Assembly: GCF_024763615.1 (NCBI RefSeq)
Contig: NC_077223.1
Span: 67,952,627-68,016,626, forward strand
From: Phlebotomus papatasi
Taxonomy: Eukaryota; Arthropoda; Insecta; Diptera; Psychodidae
Direction of reading: 5' to 3'
DNA length: 64,000 bases
Of the stretch, positions 35,298 through 46,159 are shown piece after piece. A program made the position numbers and the translations under genes. Position 1 is the first letter of the stretch, and each line of letters starts with the position of its first letter. Below the pieces are notes generated by a model. The model ran no database searches and was not told the origin of the DNA. It saw only the letters and a list, made by a program, of their open reading frames with translations.

Positions 35298-36429
35298 ATG
35301 ATTAATTTAATATAAACAACATAGAAAATTTGGTTTTGCAATTAAGACCAGTAGCACAATTGGGTTCTAGTCCTGGTCTTTTTTTACTTCCATCTTGAAA
35401 AAATAATTTTTTTTCTAATTTTCACTAAATTTGAGAATTGCAAAATCGAAGAGTTTAATAGATATTTTATTTAGTATGGCTTTAAAAAGGAGCATAGCGG
35501 AAAGTTGTGTCACCAGTGTTGTGTAAACCCACTTAAATTTTACAAATTATAGGCTTTGCACAAAACTTTTTTCATAAAGCAAACTAAATTGTAATCAATT
35601 CAGAGAATCCTGAGAATGAAATGTAAAGACTTTATATTTAAAATTTCATTTAGTTTAGTAAACATAAACAATGGATGAAAAATATCATTTATTTTTTGTA
35701 TTTACAACACTGAGAAAAAAGAGGGTGCGATTAACTTTTTTTCCTCATAACTTTAACACTTTTTAAGTGTGAAAATATGTCAACATTTTTAATGTTAATT
35801 TTACACCTTTTCAAAGGTAAAATCAACATGAAAAAGGGTTACTTTAACCCATAATACACCTAAAAAGCATAATATTTACACCGATTTCGGATCAATAATG
35901 CAGGGTAAAATTAACGTTTCCGGAATGTTATTTTAACTTTTTCGGATTTCTCTCAGTTAATTTATTAAAAACAGACATTCACAGGCAAATATTTTCTATT
36001 TCAATTTAATGCTAAACATTTGTATAAATTAACTTGCTTTACGGAAAAATAACGGCTGCACAAAATTGGACAGTGCAGTGTTTTAGAGAGATCTGTCAGT
36101 AAAAATAAAAGTTGGCCAATATTTAAGTAAAACAAAAATTATAAATTGTAAATGCTAATATTAAAACATTCTTGAAAAAGGGAAAATGATAAGTCCTTGA
36201 ACGATTTTGACATTTTCAGTTTGCTTTAAAGGTATTTTTGAACCCTTTTTAGTTTTTTTGACTACAATTCGACTTTTTATTTACCATTTTGAATTATTCA
36301 TTGACCAAAAATGTTTGACCTAAAAACGACTAAATTCCAAATAAAAATCAACTAGCACTAGCTGCTTTTACACAAAAATGAACATTAACAAAAATTAGTA
36401 ACACCGCATTTAATTACGTCATACTTTTG
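35298..36429. repeat. AT-rich DNA with a probable foldback at 35708-35960
   Basis: 'aacactgagaaaaa' at the left answers 'ttctctcagtt' at the right, and 'gattaactttttttcc' faces 'gttaaaataac'. The pairing is imperfect. The rest of the stretch shows nothing recognisable. Confidence 0.35.
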
Positions 36430-36622
36430 TAGAGGGAAGTGGGGCAGCTTTGTATTTGGGCTTTTTTTTTCTATTTTTAAATGAAACTAGATCTAATCGT
36501 GATATAATTTAACTTCAAGAACCAATTGCGTATAAGCCGTATAAGGCTCAGGTTCACTTATAAATACAAGAAAAAACCCAATTTCAAAGCTGCCCCAATT
36601 CAAGGTGCCCCACTTCCCCCTA
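36430..36622. mobile_element. TIR element, TAGGGGGAAGTGGGGCACC family, copy 2
   Basis: Left 'agagggaagtggggcagctt', right 'aaggtgccccacttccccct', with 'aatttcaaagctgcccc' inside. The middle word 'atcgtgatataattta' is shared with 41839-42034. Confidence 0.7.
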
Positions 36623-36810
36623 CAACGTAATCGCGATGGAAAAGGGAAACAATGTTTTCTGTTGTATAGTTTATTTTTGGTTCATAATCATCATCATTTT
36701 CAACCGCTTAGCTTATCCCTATTGGGGTTGCGGGCCCATGACATCAAGATTAAAAGGTTAATTAATTAATTTAATAATTACAGATTAATTAATTTACTGT
36801 GGCTCATTTT

Positions 36811-37028
36811 ATGGGAGACCGGGGTAGAATTAGTCACATATAGTATTAGATAGTGGTATCTTATAGTTTTCCTTCGAAGGAATATTGAGGAATTCACTCT
36901 TTTTTCTAAATTTATACTTCCCTTACTATTCATTGAAATATTTATCAGCCTCATACAGACATTTTTTGTACAAATTATACGCAAACGAAAATTTCATTTG
37001 GTGGCTAATTCTACCCCGGTCTCTCCTA
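36811..37028. mobile_element. TIR element, GGGAGACCGGGGTAGAATTAG ends
   Basis: The left GGGAGACCGGGGTAGAATTA and right 'taattctaccccggtctctc' are inverted over about 25 bp. It is related at its ends to the families starting AGGGGAGACYRGGGCA. Confidence 0.7.
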
Positions 37029-37533
37029 CATTTTCTTTTGTAGTTATAATGAATAAACTGAAGAAATATTTAATTTTGAAATGAAAATTTAGTGCATAGG
37101 GCATTACAGTGTTTATTATTTTAAAATTGCATTGCCCAATGTAAAATCTGTTTCTATTTTGAATATAAACATTTTTGCGATAAATAATCAGTTGATAAAT
37201 AAATAAATCAGTAGAAAAATCATTTTATTTAAATTAAAAAATAAATAAATACTCAAAACTTTTCAAAATTCACCAAAATCTTTTTATACAAGGATTATTC
37301 ATAAATTCGTAATTTTCTCTTAGTCAAGAAGATCAAGAATTGAAGAAGAAGAATTGAAAATACCACGATTTTTTTAAATTAGTAGAAAGTGGAGCAACTG
37401 CAAGCAGCTGAAGTTTTCTTAAAGACTCATTTGTTTGGTACAGTTTATTGGTAAATTTCAATATGGTTATTTATTATCCCAAAATTTTATATTTTCAAAA
37501 GCAATGCAAGACAAATGCTGCCGTAACTTTCTC
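37029..37533. other. AT-rich non-coding DNA
   Basis: Nothing recognised. Confidence 0.35.
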
Positions 37534-38035
37534 TACACAGAACAAAATATTCTGTAAAAATGTAAATGTTTGTGAATTTCTATGGGGGAGTAACAAAATG
37601 CTCGTGAATTGTAACAACCCACAAACAAGTTCGTAAAAGTTTGTACATTTTCCCAAACATTGTTCGTAACATGATCACTTGACGAGCATTTTTTGTATTT
37701 TTACAAACATTTGTTCGTAAATGTTCGCAAGCATACAAAAAATGTTCGTAAAATTTTGTCATTTGTGTAAAATATTCGACAGAAAACAAACATTTACGAG
37801 CAAATGGCAATATTTTACAAACATTTTTTGTGTATTTACGAACATTTACAAACAAATGTTTGTAAAAGTACAAAAAATGTTCGTAAAATGATCATGTTAC
37901 GAACAATGTTTGTGAAAAAATACTAACTTTTACGAACTTGTTTGTGGGTTATACGATTCACGAGCATTTTGTAACTCTCCCGTAGGAATTCACAAACATT
38001 TAGGAAAATTTTTACAAAATATTTTCGCCTGTGTA
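37534..38035. mobile_element. Near-palindromic 500-bp element rich in TTCGTAAA words, copy 1
   Basis: Both ends read TACACAG inward ('tacacagaacaaaatattct' left; complement of the right 'tacacaggcgaaaatatttt'). The arms pair for most of their length and are built from variants of 'tttgtaaatgttcgtaaa'. Copy 2 is at 45067-45583. No coding capacity. Confidence 0.75.
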
Positions 38036-38437
38036 ACTACTTAACAAATTTTAATTTTATTAACTAACACTTTGCAGCCCCTATTCATAATCAAAATTAT
38101 TTAAAATCCGGTCAATGGTAAACAGTTTTAAATAGTAATGTTATTAAACTGAATTTTAAATAATTAAATTTTTTTATGTAATTGAAAGAAAGAAAATTAC
38201 ATAATAGATCATTGAAATAAAATAAAGTACAATATTCTAGTGAAATTATTAAAAATAAAGTTTATTATTATCATTAGTTGATTAATTTTCGTATTCATAA
38301 TTCATGTGGCATTTATTTATTCTCATTTTTTTTTTATTTATTCAGATACAAAAAATTCAATATAATAATTCAAAGCGTATTAAATTTTTTGCTCTTTCGA
38401 AAAAATCATGTTTTCTTATTATTTAATTGCCTGCTTT
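38036..38437. other. AT-rich non-coding DNA
   Basis: Nothing recognised. Confidence 0.35.
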
Positions 38438-38615
38438 AGGGGAGGTAGGGGTTTATTTAGCTGGAATTACATTGAAAGCATTATTTATCGCATTTTTCTA
38501 AAGAAAACTAGGCTTAACCAACTACTAGCTGGCTAGGTCCAATTTCTTTTAAAAATATGCGAAAAAATAGTGCTTTTAATGTAGCTACAGCTCAATGTAG
38601 CCCCACCTCCCCCTA
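38438..38615. mobile_element. TIR element, TAGGGGGAGGTGGGGC ends
   Basis: Left 'taggggaggtaggggtttat' and right 'gtagccccacctccccccta'-type end ('cccacctccccctat') are inverted, with inner 'gcatttttctaaa' facing 'ttttaaaaatatgc'. Length 178 bp. Confidence 0.6.
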
Positions 38616-38765
38616 TGTTTCCATTATTAAAATAATATATTACATATATTAATAAAACAAAGATTTTATATATAATTGAACTGGTGTGATGAGTTGATTA
38701 TAAAATTCCGGTGATCACCAGTGAGAATTTCTTCACCTCAAGACTAAAACACCTTTTTAATCTTG

Positions 38766-38804
38766 CCCAGAGCTTTCGGTCCGGATATGGACCTTCTTCA
38801 GTGG
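38766..38804 (-). ncRNA. Hammerhead-like hairpin (locus 5, left arm), intact
   Basis: It is the exact complement of 38842-38880, so it carries the same CCA, CTGAAGA, stem II, GAAA, GCTC and TGG order on the minus strand. Confidence 0.6.
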
Positions 38805-38841
38805 TCGACTAAGACATAAAAAAAAACATAGTCTTAGTCGA

Positions 38842-38880
38842 CCACTGAAGAAGGTCCATATCCGGACCGAAAGCTCTGGG
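38842..38880 (+). ncRNA. Hammerhead-like hairpin (locus 5, right arm), intact
   Basis: CCA (stem I, 5' strand), CTGAAGA (fits CUGANGA), one extra A, stem II GGTCC...GGACC with a 6-base loop, GAAA, then GC, T, C and TGG (stem I, 3' strand). AGCT would form stem III between two molecules, and cleavage would follow the C. Everything conserved in the hammerhead is present. The added A before stem II is not part of the classic consensus. Confidence 0.6.
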
Positions 38881-38963
38881 CAAGATTAAAAAGGTGTTTT
38901 AGTCTTGAGGTGAAGAAATTCTCACTGGTGATCACCGGAATTTTATAATCAAAGATTTTATAT

Positions 38964-40597
38964 TTCAATCTCAGAATTACTTTAAACTGTTATAAATTTA
39001 GCGTAAAATAGTTTAAAAAATCTCAAATCCATTTTTTTTAATGGAATAAAGATGTAACATAACCTAGAATTTAACATAATTCTAGGTTATGTTATATTCT
39101 ACATAATCTTTCTTCATAACTAAACGACTTGTAACTTTTTTTCATTTAATAGAAAAAACCTCCTTTCACAAAAGCCTTACAAAAATTGATTTAAAAATTT
39201 TTTAAACATTTTTTTTTTATTCTTCAAAAGCACATCCCAATGGCGAAAAATAATTTAAAAGTTTTCGCAATAGTTCCACGCGCCTCATTGCAAACGGAAG
39301 AGCACAATTAAGTTAAATTGTGACTTTGAGAAGAGAAGTATGGGAGAGGAAGTGAAGAAAAAAAAACTATAGAAGAAAACAATTTATATAATGACCCTAA
39401 AAATTAGATATCAATTTTGACATAAAATTACCCAAGTTAGTAATTTGCTGAAGATGAAGAAAAACAAACCACGAGTGTTTTAAGAGACAAATTGTGCGTA
39501 TAGATCTAAAAAGGAATTTTTTTTTCTTAGATAAGCAAAATGGAAAGGATGAAAAGCAGTGCATAGAATTAAATTATTGTATAAAACTATAGCAATGATG
39601 AATGTAACATAATAAAAGAGAAGAAATTTGTAAATAAAAACCATCTCTCACGTGATTCTACCAACCCTCCGAATGAACTTCTGCAAGAACTCCCCTTTTT
39701 TCGGCCCTCGGAAAATTTTGGCTGGGGATGAGAGCAAATACTGATTAACATTTAATTGCTTTTCTCCATACAATTGTTTATATACACTCCAAATGGGGGA
39801 TTTTTTTCAATCCCCCAGACAAAAAAAAATGATTGGCAACTTTTTCGAATATATCTCTTCGGGAGAAACATCCCAGTGTGGTTTTATTGGTCAGACTACA
39901 TAGATAAAAATATTCATAAAAGAATCCACAGATGCATAAAGTAATTAAAAGTTCCCCCCAACTGCGAGGGGAGGCTTTTTTTGATTAAAAAACCCACATC
40001 GACTGTCTCAATTTTGACCTTCTCATTCCTCCAAAAGTCCTTTTATATGCCACTGCAAAATCCAAAAACCAACATGCAATTTTTGCCCAGAAAACTTTTC
40101 CAACTTTTCACCTCCTCAAAAACGAGCCCCAGACCCATGTCTCCCAGAAAAAGAGTTGATGGCTAATTTTCTAAGGTGAAAAACAACAAGTTTAATTTGT
40201 GTGAAGAAACCAACTAATTTTAATTCAATTCGTGTGACTTTTGTGGTGCCAAGAAGACAATTTATAGAGGTAAGATTTTTTTAAAGCAACAGTGAATTCA
40301 TACCCTTCTGGATCCTTGAAAGTTTCATGCAGGAGTTTTCTTCTATAACTCCTAACTGAGGGAAATTGTACAAGGTTATTTTACACTGAAGGATTTATAA
40401 ACATTTTAGTACAGTTTTAAATAATAATTATCAACAAAATAAATGAATATGTATTCCTATTAAATATTTTAGGGTTATCGTGTATTCTGACTGGCTATAC
40501 TGCAGAGCTACTAATTAGAATTAGTTACTAATTAGAATACTAATTACAGCAGAGCTACTGATTAAAAAATGAAACATTATATTTTGGCTCAATAACC
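38964..40597. other. Unique island, no gene recognised
   Basis: Short inverted words occur at 39060-39105 ('cataacctagaatttaacat' and 'ctaggttatgtta'). 39230-40260 is mixed-composition unique DNA with frames of about 60 codons that I do not recognise. At 40495-40565 a word 'actaattaga' repeats three times. Confidence 0.35.
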
Positions 40598-40804
40598 TAG
40601 GGGAAAGTACTCTTCCTTCGAACGTTCATGGCTTCGAATAATGCGAATTTTTCTTCATTTTTGATAAGAGACATTTTTATTAAATATTAGTTAGCTCAAT
40701 ATCAATTTATTGATAATTATTTTATAATTATATGTGGGAAAAATTAAAAAGAAATTCACATTAATCGAAGGCATGAGCGTTCGAAGGGAGAGTACTTTCC
40801 CCTA
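40598..40804. mobile_element. TIR element, TAGGGGAAAGTACTCTCC family, copy 1
   Basis: Ends 'taggggaaagtactcttcct' and 'gggagagtactttcccccta'-type ('agtactttcccct') are inverted, with 'ttcgaacgttcatg' facing 'catgagcgttcgaa'. The right half reappears inverted at 48862-48955. Confidence 0.75.
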
Positions 40805-40955
40805 ACCCCCTTGCACAAAAGTTAGTAATTTCAACGAAGAATTAAAGAATTAAATTTCTCTAAACTCGTTATGAGATTTTTCCCAGGGTAACCTCTTGCA
40901 ATCCTCTCCTAAATTGGTGTTTATTCAACATAAATAAAGTATCTAGCAGTATTTT
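40805..40955. repeat. Copy of a segment that recurs inverted at 48713-48860
   Basis: From 'ccccttgcacaaaagttagt' to 'ataaataaagtatct' this segment matches the complement of 48713-48860 with almost no change. It directly abuts the TIR element at 40598-40804, as the inverted copy abuts the same element's half. It is therefore a segmental inverted duplication, not a transposon end. Confidence 0.75.
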
Positions 40956-40996
40956 ATTTAAAATGAGTTTCACCATACTGGATTACAGTTTGCAAT

Positions 40997-41637
40997 TAGG
41001 GAAAAGTACTCTCATCCCTTCGAACGTTCATGCCTTCGTATAATGCGAGTTTTCTTTTAGTTTTCCTAACGGCGTTATCACACTTGCACATTAAAATTTT
41101 AATGTGATTCACATTAATTGTCGCTTGTGAGCGTCCAAATATGTTATTTGTGTCTTTGAGTCACTTAATATTTGGGGTTTTTCTATTTATTGATAAAGAA
41201 GTGGACTTGGCCTGCAAAAATACGTTTAAATTTGCCTAAAGCATAAATATTTTTCACATTAAAAAATTAAAGAGAAAATCGCATTAATTTTTCGCATTAA
41301 TGCTATAAATCAATTTATATCAAATTTTGCGGGCCAAGTCTACCTTTTTATCAACAAATAGATCAAATTTTGAATATAAAATGATACAAACACACAAATT
41401 ACATATTTAGACTCTCACCAGCGACAATTAATGTGAATCATATTAAAATTTTAATGTGCAAGTGTGATAACACAGTAAGAGACTTACACATTTCTAATAA
41501 AATATTAATTGGCTTATCACCAATTGTTGATAATTCCATGATAATTTATTGTAAATCTTTTATGAAAAACAAAAGAAATTCACATTATTAGAAGGCATCA
41601 ACGGCATCAACGTTCGAAGGGAGAGCACTTTCCCCTA
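40997..41637. mobile_element. TIR element, TAGGGGAAAGTACTCTCC family, copy 2, interrupted
   Basis: Ends 'tagggaaaagtactctcatc' and 'gggagagcactttcccct' match copy 1. The tract 41074-41472 inside is a different element. Near the right end the word 'ggcatcaac' is doubled. Confidence 0.7.
41074..41472. mobile_element. Nested foldback with arms of about 80 bp, GTTATCACACTTGCACATT
   Basis: GTTATCACACTTGCACATTA at the left and its complement at the right pair, continuing through 'aaaattttaatgtgattcac' and 'attaattgtcgct'. The region between them has 'gcctgcaaaaa' facing 'tttgcgggcc'. No coding capacity. Confidence 0.75.
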
Positions 41638-41838
41638 CAATTTTTTTTTTAAATAATATAATAAAATTAAATGTCGAAACAAAAAAAATATTTAATGGAA
41701 AAATCGCAATCCTAGTACATTATTATATTATAGCAGCTCCTCTGTTCTTTAACGACCATCCAAATTCTGATGACGAAATTCCTAAAAAAAAATAGCCCTT
41801 TTCGAGATCTTAGACTTAAATTTATAAAATTTAAACAT

Positions 41839-42034
41839 TAGGGGGAAGTGGGGCAATTTTGAAAGTGGGGTACCTTTAAAATTGAGATTTTTCACCTATT
41901 TTTAAACAAAATTGAGCTTTATCGTGATATAATTTAGCAGCACAGATTGAGAAGCTAAATTGCATTTTGATATGGTTTAGATCCACTTAAGAGAAAAATC
42001 CCAATTTCAACCATCAGCCACACTTCTCCCTCTC
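41839..42034. mobile_element. TIR element, TAGGGGGAAGTGGGGCACC family, copy 3
   Basis: Left 'tagggggaagtggggcaatt'; right end 'cagccacacttctccctct' is diverged. The middle 'atcgtgatataatttagc' matches 36430-36622. Confidence 0.6.
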
Positions 42035-42254
42035 CATATACAATAAATAAATTTCCATTAAATATTAGATACAGTAGATTGGGCAGTATTTTGGTAAATT
42101 TTATCACTAAAAATTAAAAATGAATATGAAAAAATAGTGAAATATTTTTGGAAAAATGAAAATAAAGAAGTTAAGAGCTGTAATGGAATTTTCGGAGGGA
42201 AGCCCCGCCCGGACCCTGCAACACAATCTGTGGAGTTTTCAACCCAATAAAGAT

Positions 42255-42302
42255 CCAGATCCAGAGCTTTCGACACGCTCCATGTCTTCCTCAGTATCTG
42301 GG
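42255..42302 (-). ncRNA. Hammerhead-like hairpin (locus 6), intact core
   Basis: Minus strand: CTGAGGA, an extra A, stem II GACA...TGTC, GAAA, GC, T, C. Stem II differs completely from other loci but still pairs. Stem I is long here: A pairs with T next to the core and CCAGAT pairs with ATCTGG after a two-base bulge. This is the best extended stem I in the window. Confidence 0.55.
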
Positions 42303-42329
42303 AAAGAAAGTTTTAACCCTCTAACAGAT

Positions 42330-42351
42330 AAGACCGTCTCAAGACGGTCTT
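42330..42351. repeat. Perfect 9-bp hairpin
   Basis: AAGACCGTC and GACGGTCTT surround a TCAA loop. It lies about 30 bp beyond the hammerhead-like site at 42255-42302 and may be part of the same element. It is not followed by a T run. Confidence 0.5.
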
Positions 42352-42848
42352 CAGAAAAATCACATTTACTGCGATTACAAAGTTTTTATTTATTTAAAAA
42401 TGCTATAGTGTCCTCGGTAATAGTCTTACCAACATATTTTGAAAGTTTGAACTCATTTTGTCTCTTCGTTTAGTTGCTATCCCCAGTTTTGTGTGACAGG
42501 TCAGAGAAAAAGCAACAAAAAATATTTGTGCAAAAAACTCATTTCCAATTTCAAGAAAAACACCGATTTAAAGTTGACTGACTAAAATAAATTCATTTTT
42601 TACTGAAATATATGTCGTTGTACTTTGTGTATTTTATTTAAAAAAAAATTTAAAAAGTAAAAATGTGAATTTTAGAAGCAAAAAGAGTTTCAAAAAATTT
42701 ATATTATCTCACCTAGCGCCTAAACTAAAAGAGGTAATGAAGAACGAATGTTTTTTTGACTTTATTGGACTATAATTATCCTAGAAAACATTTTCTAGGA
42801 TTCTTTTCTTTCTTTTTTCGCATATTAAAGAAAATACTATTAGAGGAT
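42352..42848. other. AT-rich non-coding DNA
   Basis: Nothing recognised. Confidence 0.35.
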
Positions 42849-43061
42849 TAAGGAAAATGGGGCATCTTTGAATTAGGAAAACTTTGAAATTAGACCTTTA
42901 TCCTATTTTAAAATTGAAATGAGCCTTATCGTAATGTCATTTAAATCTGCAAACTAGTTGTGAAGCTAAATCACATTATGATAAAGCTCAGTTCCATTTT
43001 AAAATAGGAGAAAAAACAGTTTCAAAGCTGCCCCAATTCAAAGGTGCCGCACTTCCCCCTA
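42849..43061. mobile_element. TIR element, TAGGGGGAAGTGGGGCACC family, copy 4
   Basis: Left 'taaggaaaatggggcatctt', right 'aaaggtgccgcacttccccct'-type end ('gccgcacttccccct'), with 'ttgaaattag' facing 'cagtttcaaag'. More diverged than copy 2. Confidence 0.65.
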
Positions 43062-43432
43062 TTCAGAAATCATTTCGTTGTTTTTAAGAATAAGTTTTTT
43101 TTTATCTTTATTTAGTTGAAAATTCCACAAATTATGTTGTCGCATCCGCACGAAGCATGCCTCCAAATTTTCCATTCTAGCTCAACAGCAATTTTCCCTA
43201 TGGAAGTTAAGAGCCATCTTTCTTCTTTTCGGTTGATAAAGAATTTACAAATCAAAATGATTTTTTTCTATACTGATTATTTTAAATTATTCACTGACCA
43301 ATTTAAAGTTTTCGCTGCAAAAACTACTAAATTTATGACGAAGAATCCTGTACCCTTAAGTATATTTTAACCTCAAAACGCTCTGCCTGTAATTAACTAA
43401 AGATTTAAAAGCTTTAAATGATTTAAAGCGTC

Positions 43433-43652
43433 TAGGGGAATGCTGGCATGGTTCGCACAGAGTGAACCTTCAAACAGCGCAAATTTTCTCTTTGTTTACA
43501 AAGAGCAAGGTCGTTATTTCTTAGCCATAAGATAGATAATTATCGAGCTCATAAGACCAGATGAGAAATGGTAAGTCAGCTCTTTGCAAACAAAGAGAAA
43601 ATTCACATCGTTTGAAGGTTCACTCTGTGCGAATCATGCCTACATTCCCCTA
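43433..43652. mobile_element. TIR element, TAGGGGAATGYAGGCATGGTTCG family, copy 1
   Basis: Left 'taggggaatgctggcatggt' and right 'catgcctacattccccta' are inverted. 'cacagagtgaaccttcaaac' and 'aaattttctctttg' also have complements on the right arm. Copy 2 is at 44216-44415. Confidence 0.75.
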
Positions 43653-43883
43653 TAGTCTTAGCCAATCAGTAAGTGCCATGATTTTTTCATTATTAAAGAA
43701 AGTAACACACAAGGTAAATCTTTTATATTACTTGAAAATCAGTGACACAAAGCTCGATAAACTAATGATCTTGAGCTTATGATCCTAAGATGCTTCACAT
43801 GCGATCTCGAATGTGTGTAACTGGAATATTATCAATTCCGGTAAGTATCGGGGAATGGGGCAGCTAATAAAAAATGATTCCCC

Positions 43884-43922
43884 CCAAAGCTTTCGGCTCA
43901 GACTCCAAGCTTTCCTCAGTGG
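43884..43922 (-). ncRNA. Hammerhead-like hairpin (locus 7)
   Basis: Minus strand: CCA, CTGAGGA, AA, stem GCT...AGC, C, GAAA, GC, TT, TGG. Stem I CCA/TGG is intact. The outermost stem-II pair is A opposite C, a change from the G-C in the sister copy at 4058-4097. Confidence 0.5.
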
Positions 43923-44215
43923 TCAAATCTGTTCTTTTCTTGCTTTGTCATCTTAAGTTTTTATTTTAATCGAAAGCTATTAGGTCCAGCTATAGCATAC
44001 TAAAATTTAAGACCGATCCATGCCATAGGGGATGAGTTATTTTGGGAAACAAAAACCGCTTGTCCATATTTCTTTCCGTTCTCTCACCATAAGCGTTTGT
44101 ACTGTTTAGAATCGACCGGCCAGACGGCCACGTAAAATGGGTTAGATTTATACTTTACATATTAAACCGATAGTGTTTAGATTTGTTGAAAAAGACTTCA
44201 GTAATTTATGGAAAC

Positions 44216-44415
44216 TAGGGGAATATAGGTATGGTTCGCACACAGTGAACCCTCAAACGATGGGAATTTTCTCTTTGTTTGCAAAGAGCTAGTTTACCAT
44301 TTCTCATCTCGTCTCATTAAGATAATGCCTAAGAAATGACGAACTAGCTCTTTGCAACCAGAAAGAAAATTCGCATCGTTTGAAGGTATGTGCGAACCAT
44401 GCCTACATTCCCCTA
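44216..44415. mobile_element. TIR element, TAGGGGAATGYAGGCATGGTTCG family, copy 2
   Basis: Left 'taggggaatataggtatggt' and right 'catgcctacattccccta' are inverted. 'tttgcaaagagctag' faces 'ctagctctttgcaa' in the middle. Confidence 0.75.
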
Positions 44416-45066
44416 ATAATAATAACTTTTGCAAGGTGCCTTAATTATGCACCAGAAAATTCCCAACAGTGTGAAATTCTTGTACCCAAATCATCAGCTG
44501 TCCATTTGAAAATAAATATTATTAACTGTCAGCAAAATCAATGACACAAAATTTGAATGTGCGTGTGTTCATTACTTTTATGCTTTGCAAACATGTTCAA
44601 AATGTTTCAATATTTGCAATAAAGTCGCTAACTAAATTTTATGATCATTTCTGGTGACAGCAGAATATTATATTCATTTATTTTATGTCGCGCTCCTTGC
44701 TCGATTTTAAACAATTTAAGAATCATTTAACACTTCTAATTGGATAATCGCACGAAGCGACAGAAAAAGAACACACAACACACCTTGCATTACTATAAAA
44801 AACGTAAAATGATAGACCCTCGATTTCAGTCATAAGTAATTCATTAAATTTTATTATGTTCGAGAATGGATTTGTTACTAAATTTTTGCAAATTCCTCTC
44901 TTTAATGAAATAATTCAGTAGAAAATAGCCTTAAATTTACACAAAAATATCAAATATATTTTATTTTCTTCTTAGTCTTCTCACGTTCTAACTTCTAAAC
45001 AATCTATCATCAACAAATATTCAATAACATCTAATTTTTTAACATGTGCGCCTCTTCAAAATTGCT
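44416..45066. other. AT-rich non-coding DNA
   Basis: Nothing recognised. Confidence 0.35.
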
Positions 45067-45583
45067 TACACAGAAAAAGTAGTTTGTAAAAATGCTCGTA
45101 AATGTTTGTGAATTCCTATGAGGGAGTTACGAAATGCTCGTGAATCGTACAACCCACAAACACGTTCGTAAAATTTTGTACTTTTTCACAAACATTGTTA
45201 GTAACATGATCACTTGACAAGTATTTCTTGTATTTTTACAAACAATTTTTTGTAAATGTTCGTAAACACACAAAAAATGTTCGTAAAATTTTGTCTTTTG
45301 TTCGTAAATTTTTGTTTTCCTGTCGAACATTTTACGAACATTTACGAATAAATGACAAAATTTTATGAACATTTTTTGTGTGTATACGAACATTTACGAA
45401 CAAATGTTTGTAAAAGTACAAAAAATGCTCGTCAAATGATCATGTTACGAGCAATGTTTGTGAGAAAAGTACAAACTTTTACGAACTTGTTTGTGGGTTA
45501 TACGATTCACGAGCATTTTGTAACTCCCCCATGGGAATTCACAACATTTACGAACATTTTTACAAAATATTTTGTTCTGTGTA
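45067..45583. mobile_element. Near-palindromic TTCGTAAA-rich element, copy 2
   Basis: Starts 'tacacagaaaaagtag' and ends 'ttttgttctgtgta'. It matches 37534-38035 in 'gggagttacgaaatgctcgt', 'gtaacatgatcacttgac' and most other blocks. Frames on both strands simply translate the repeat. Confidence 0.75.
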
Positions 45584-45638
45584 GTAAACCGAATTGTCAA
45601 ACAACGCCTATAGTTATAAAAAAATTATTTAGTAATTA

Positions 45639-45927
45639 AAGGCAGAATCACATTGACAGTAAAATGCTCATTGCAATTCTTACGCAAATTTTTCTACGAT
45701 TAATTTCTCGTACAGTTTTTTTGCACACCGTTTGTCGAATTTTCGTTTTATTTCTTTAATTTTCTTATATTATTTTCACTTAGTGCCACCGGGTATGAGA
45801 TAATGTAATACGGTAATGGAAATTTTGCGTAATGGAAAATTTGCTAAAATATGCAATGAAAATGCGTAAATTAACGAAATACGGTGAGGCTATGGCGAGC
45901 ATTTTATTGTCAATATGATTCTGCCCT
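45639..45927. mobile_element. Foldback element, GCAGAATCACATTGACAGTA ends, copy 2
   Basis: Both ends match 33343-34005. This copy has lost most of the left arm after 'aaaatgctc', so it is half the length, and it has no insertion in the centre. Confidence 0.7.
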
Positions 45928-46159
45928 AATTTGAAAAAATTAATGCGCTAAAAGTGTAAGTCTTAGATTTTTAAGCGTAACGCATTATATATATTTATTT
46001 GCGTATCAAAAAGTTTCTTATTTAGATTATTATTATAATTAATTATTATTATTAAAACTGTAATATTATTATCATTATCATTATCTCTTTATTAGCAAAT
46101 TTTGCTCTGATTCCCTTACTGACCATTTAAATAAAAACACTGAAGCTAAGTAAATTATT

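Larger units (their letters stand above)
38672..38950. mobile_element. Perfect palindrome with two hammerhead-like motifs and 13-bp target duplication
   Basis: Arms of 122 bp (38694-38815 and 38831-38952) are exact inverted copies around a 15-bp A-rich spacer. AAAGATTTTATAT stands at 38659-38671 and again at 38951-38963, a direct repeat that looks like a target-site duplication of retrotransposon size. Each arm carries the hammerhead-like hairpin. I infer an inverted pair of Penelope-type pseudo-LTRs. Identity of the arms implies recent origin or gene conversion. Confidence 0.6.
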
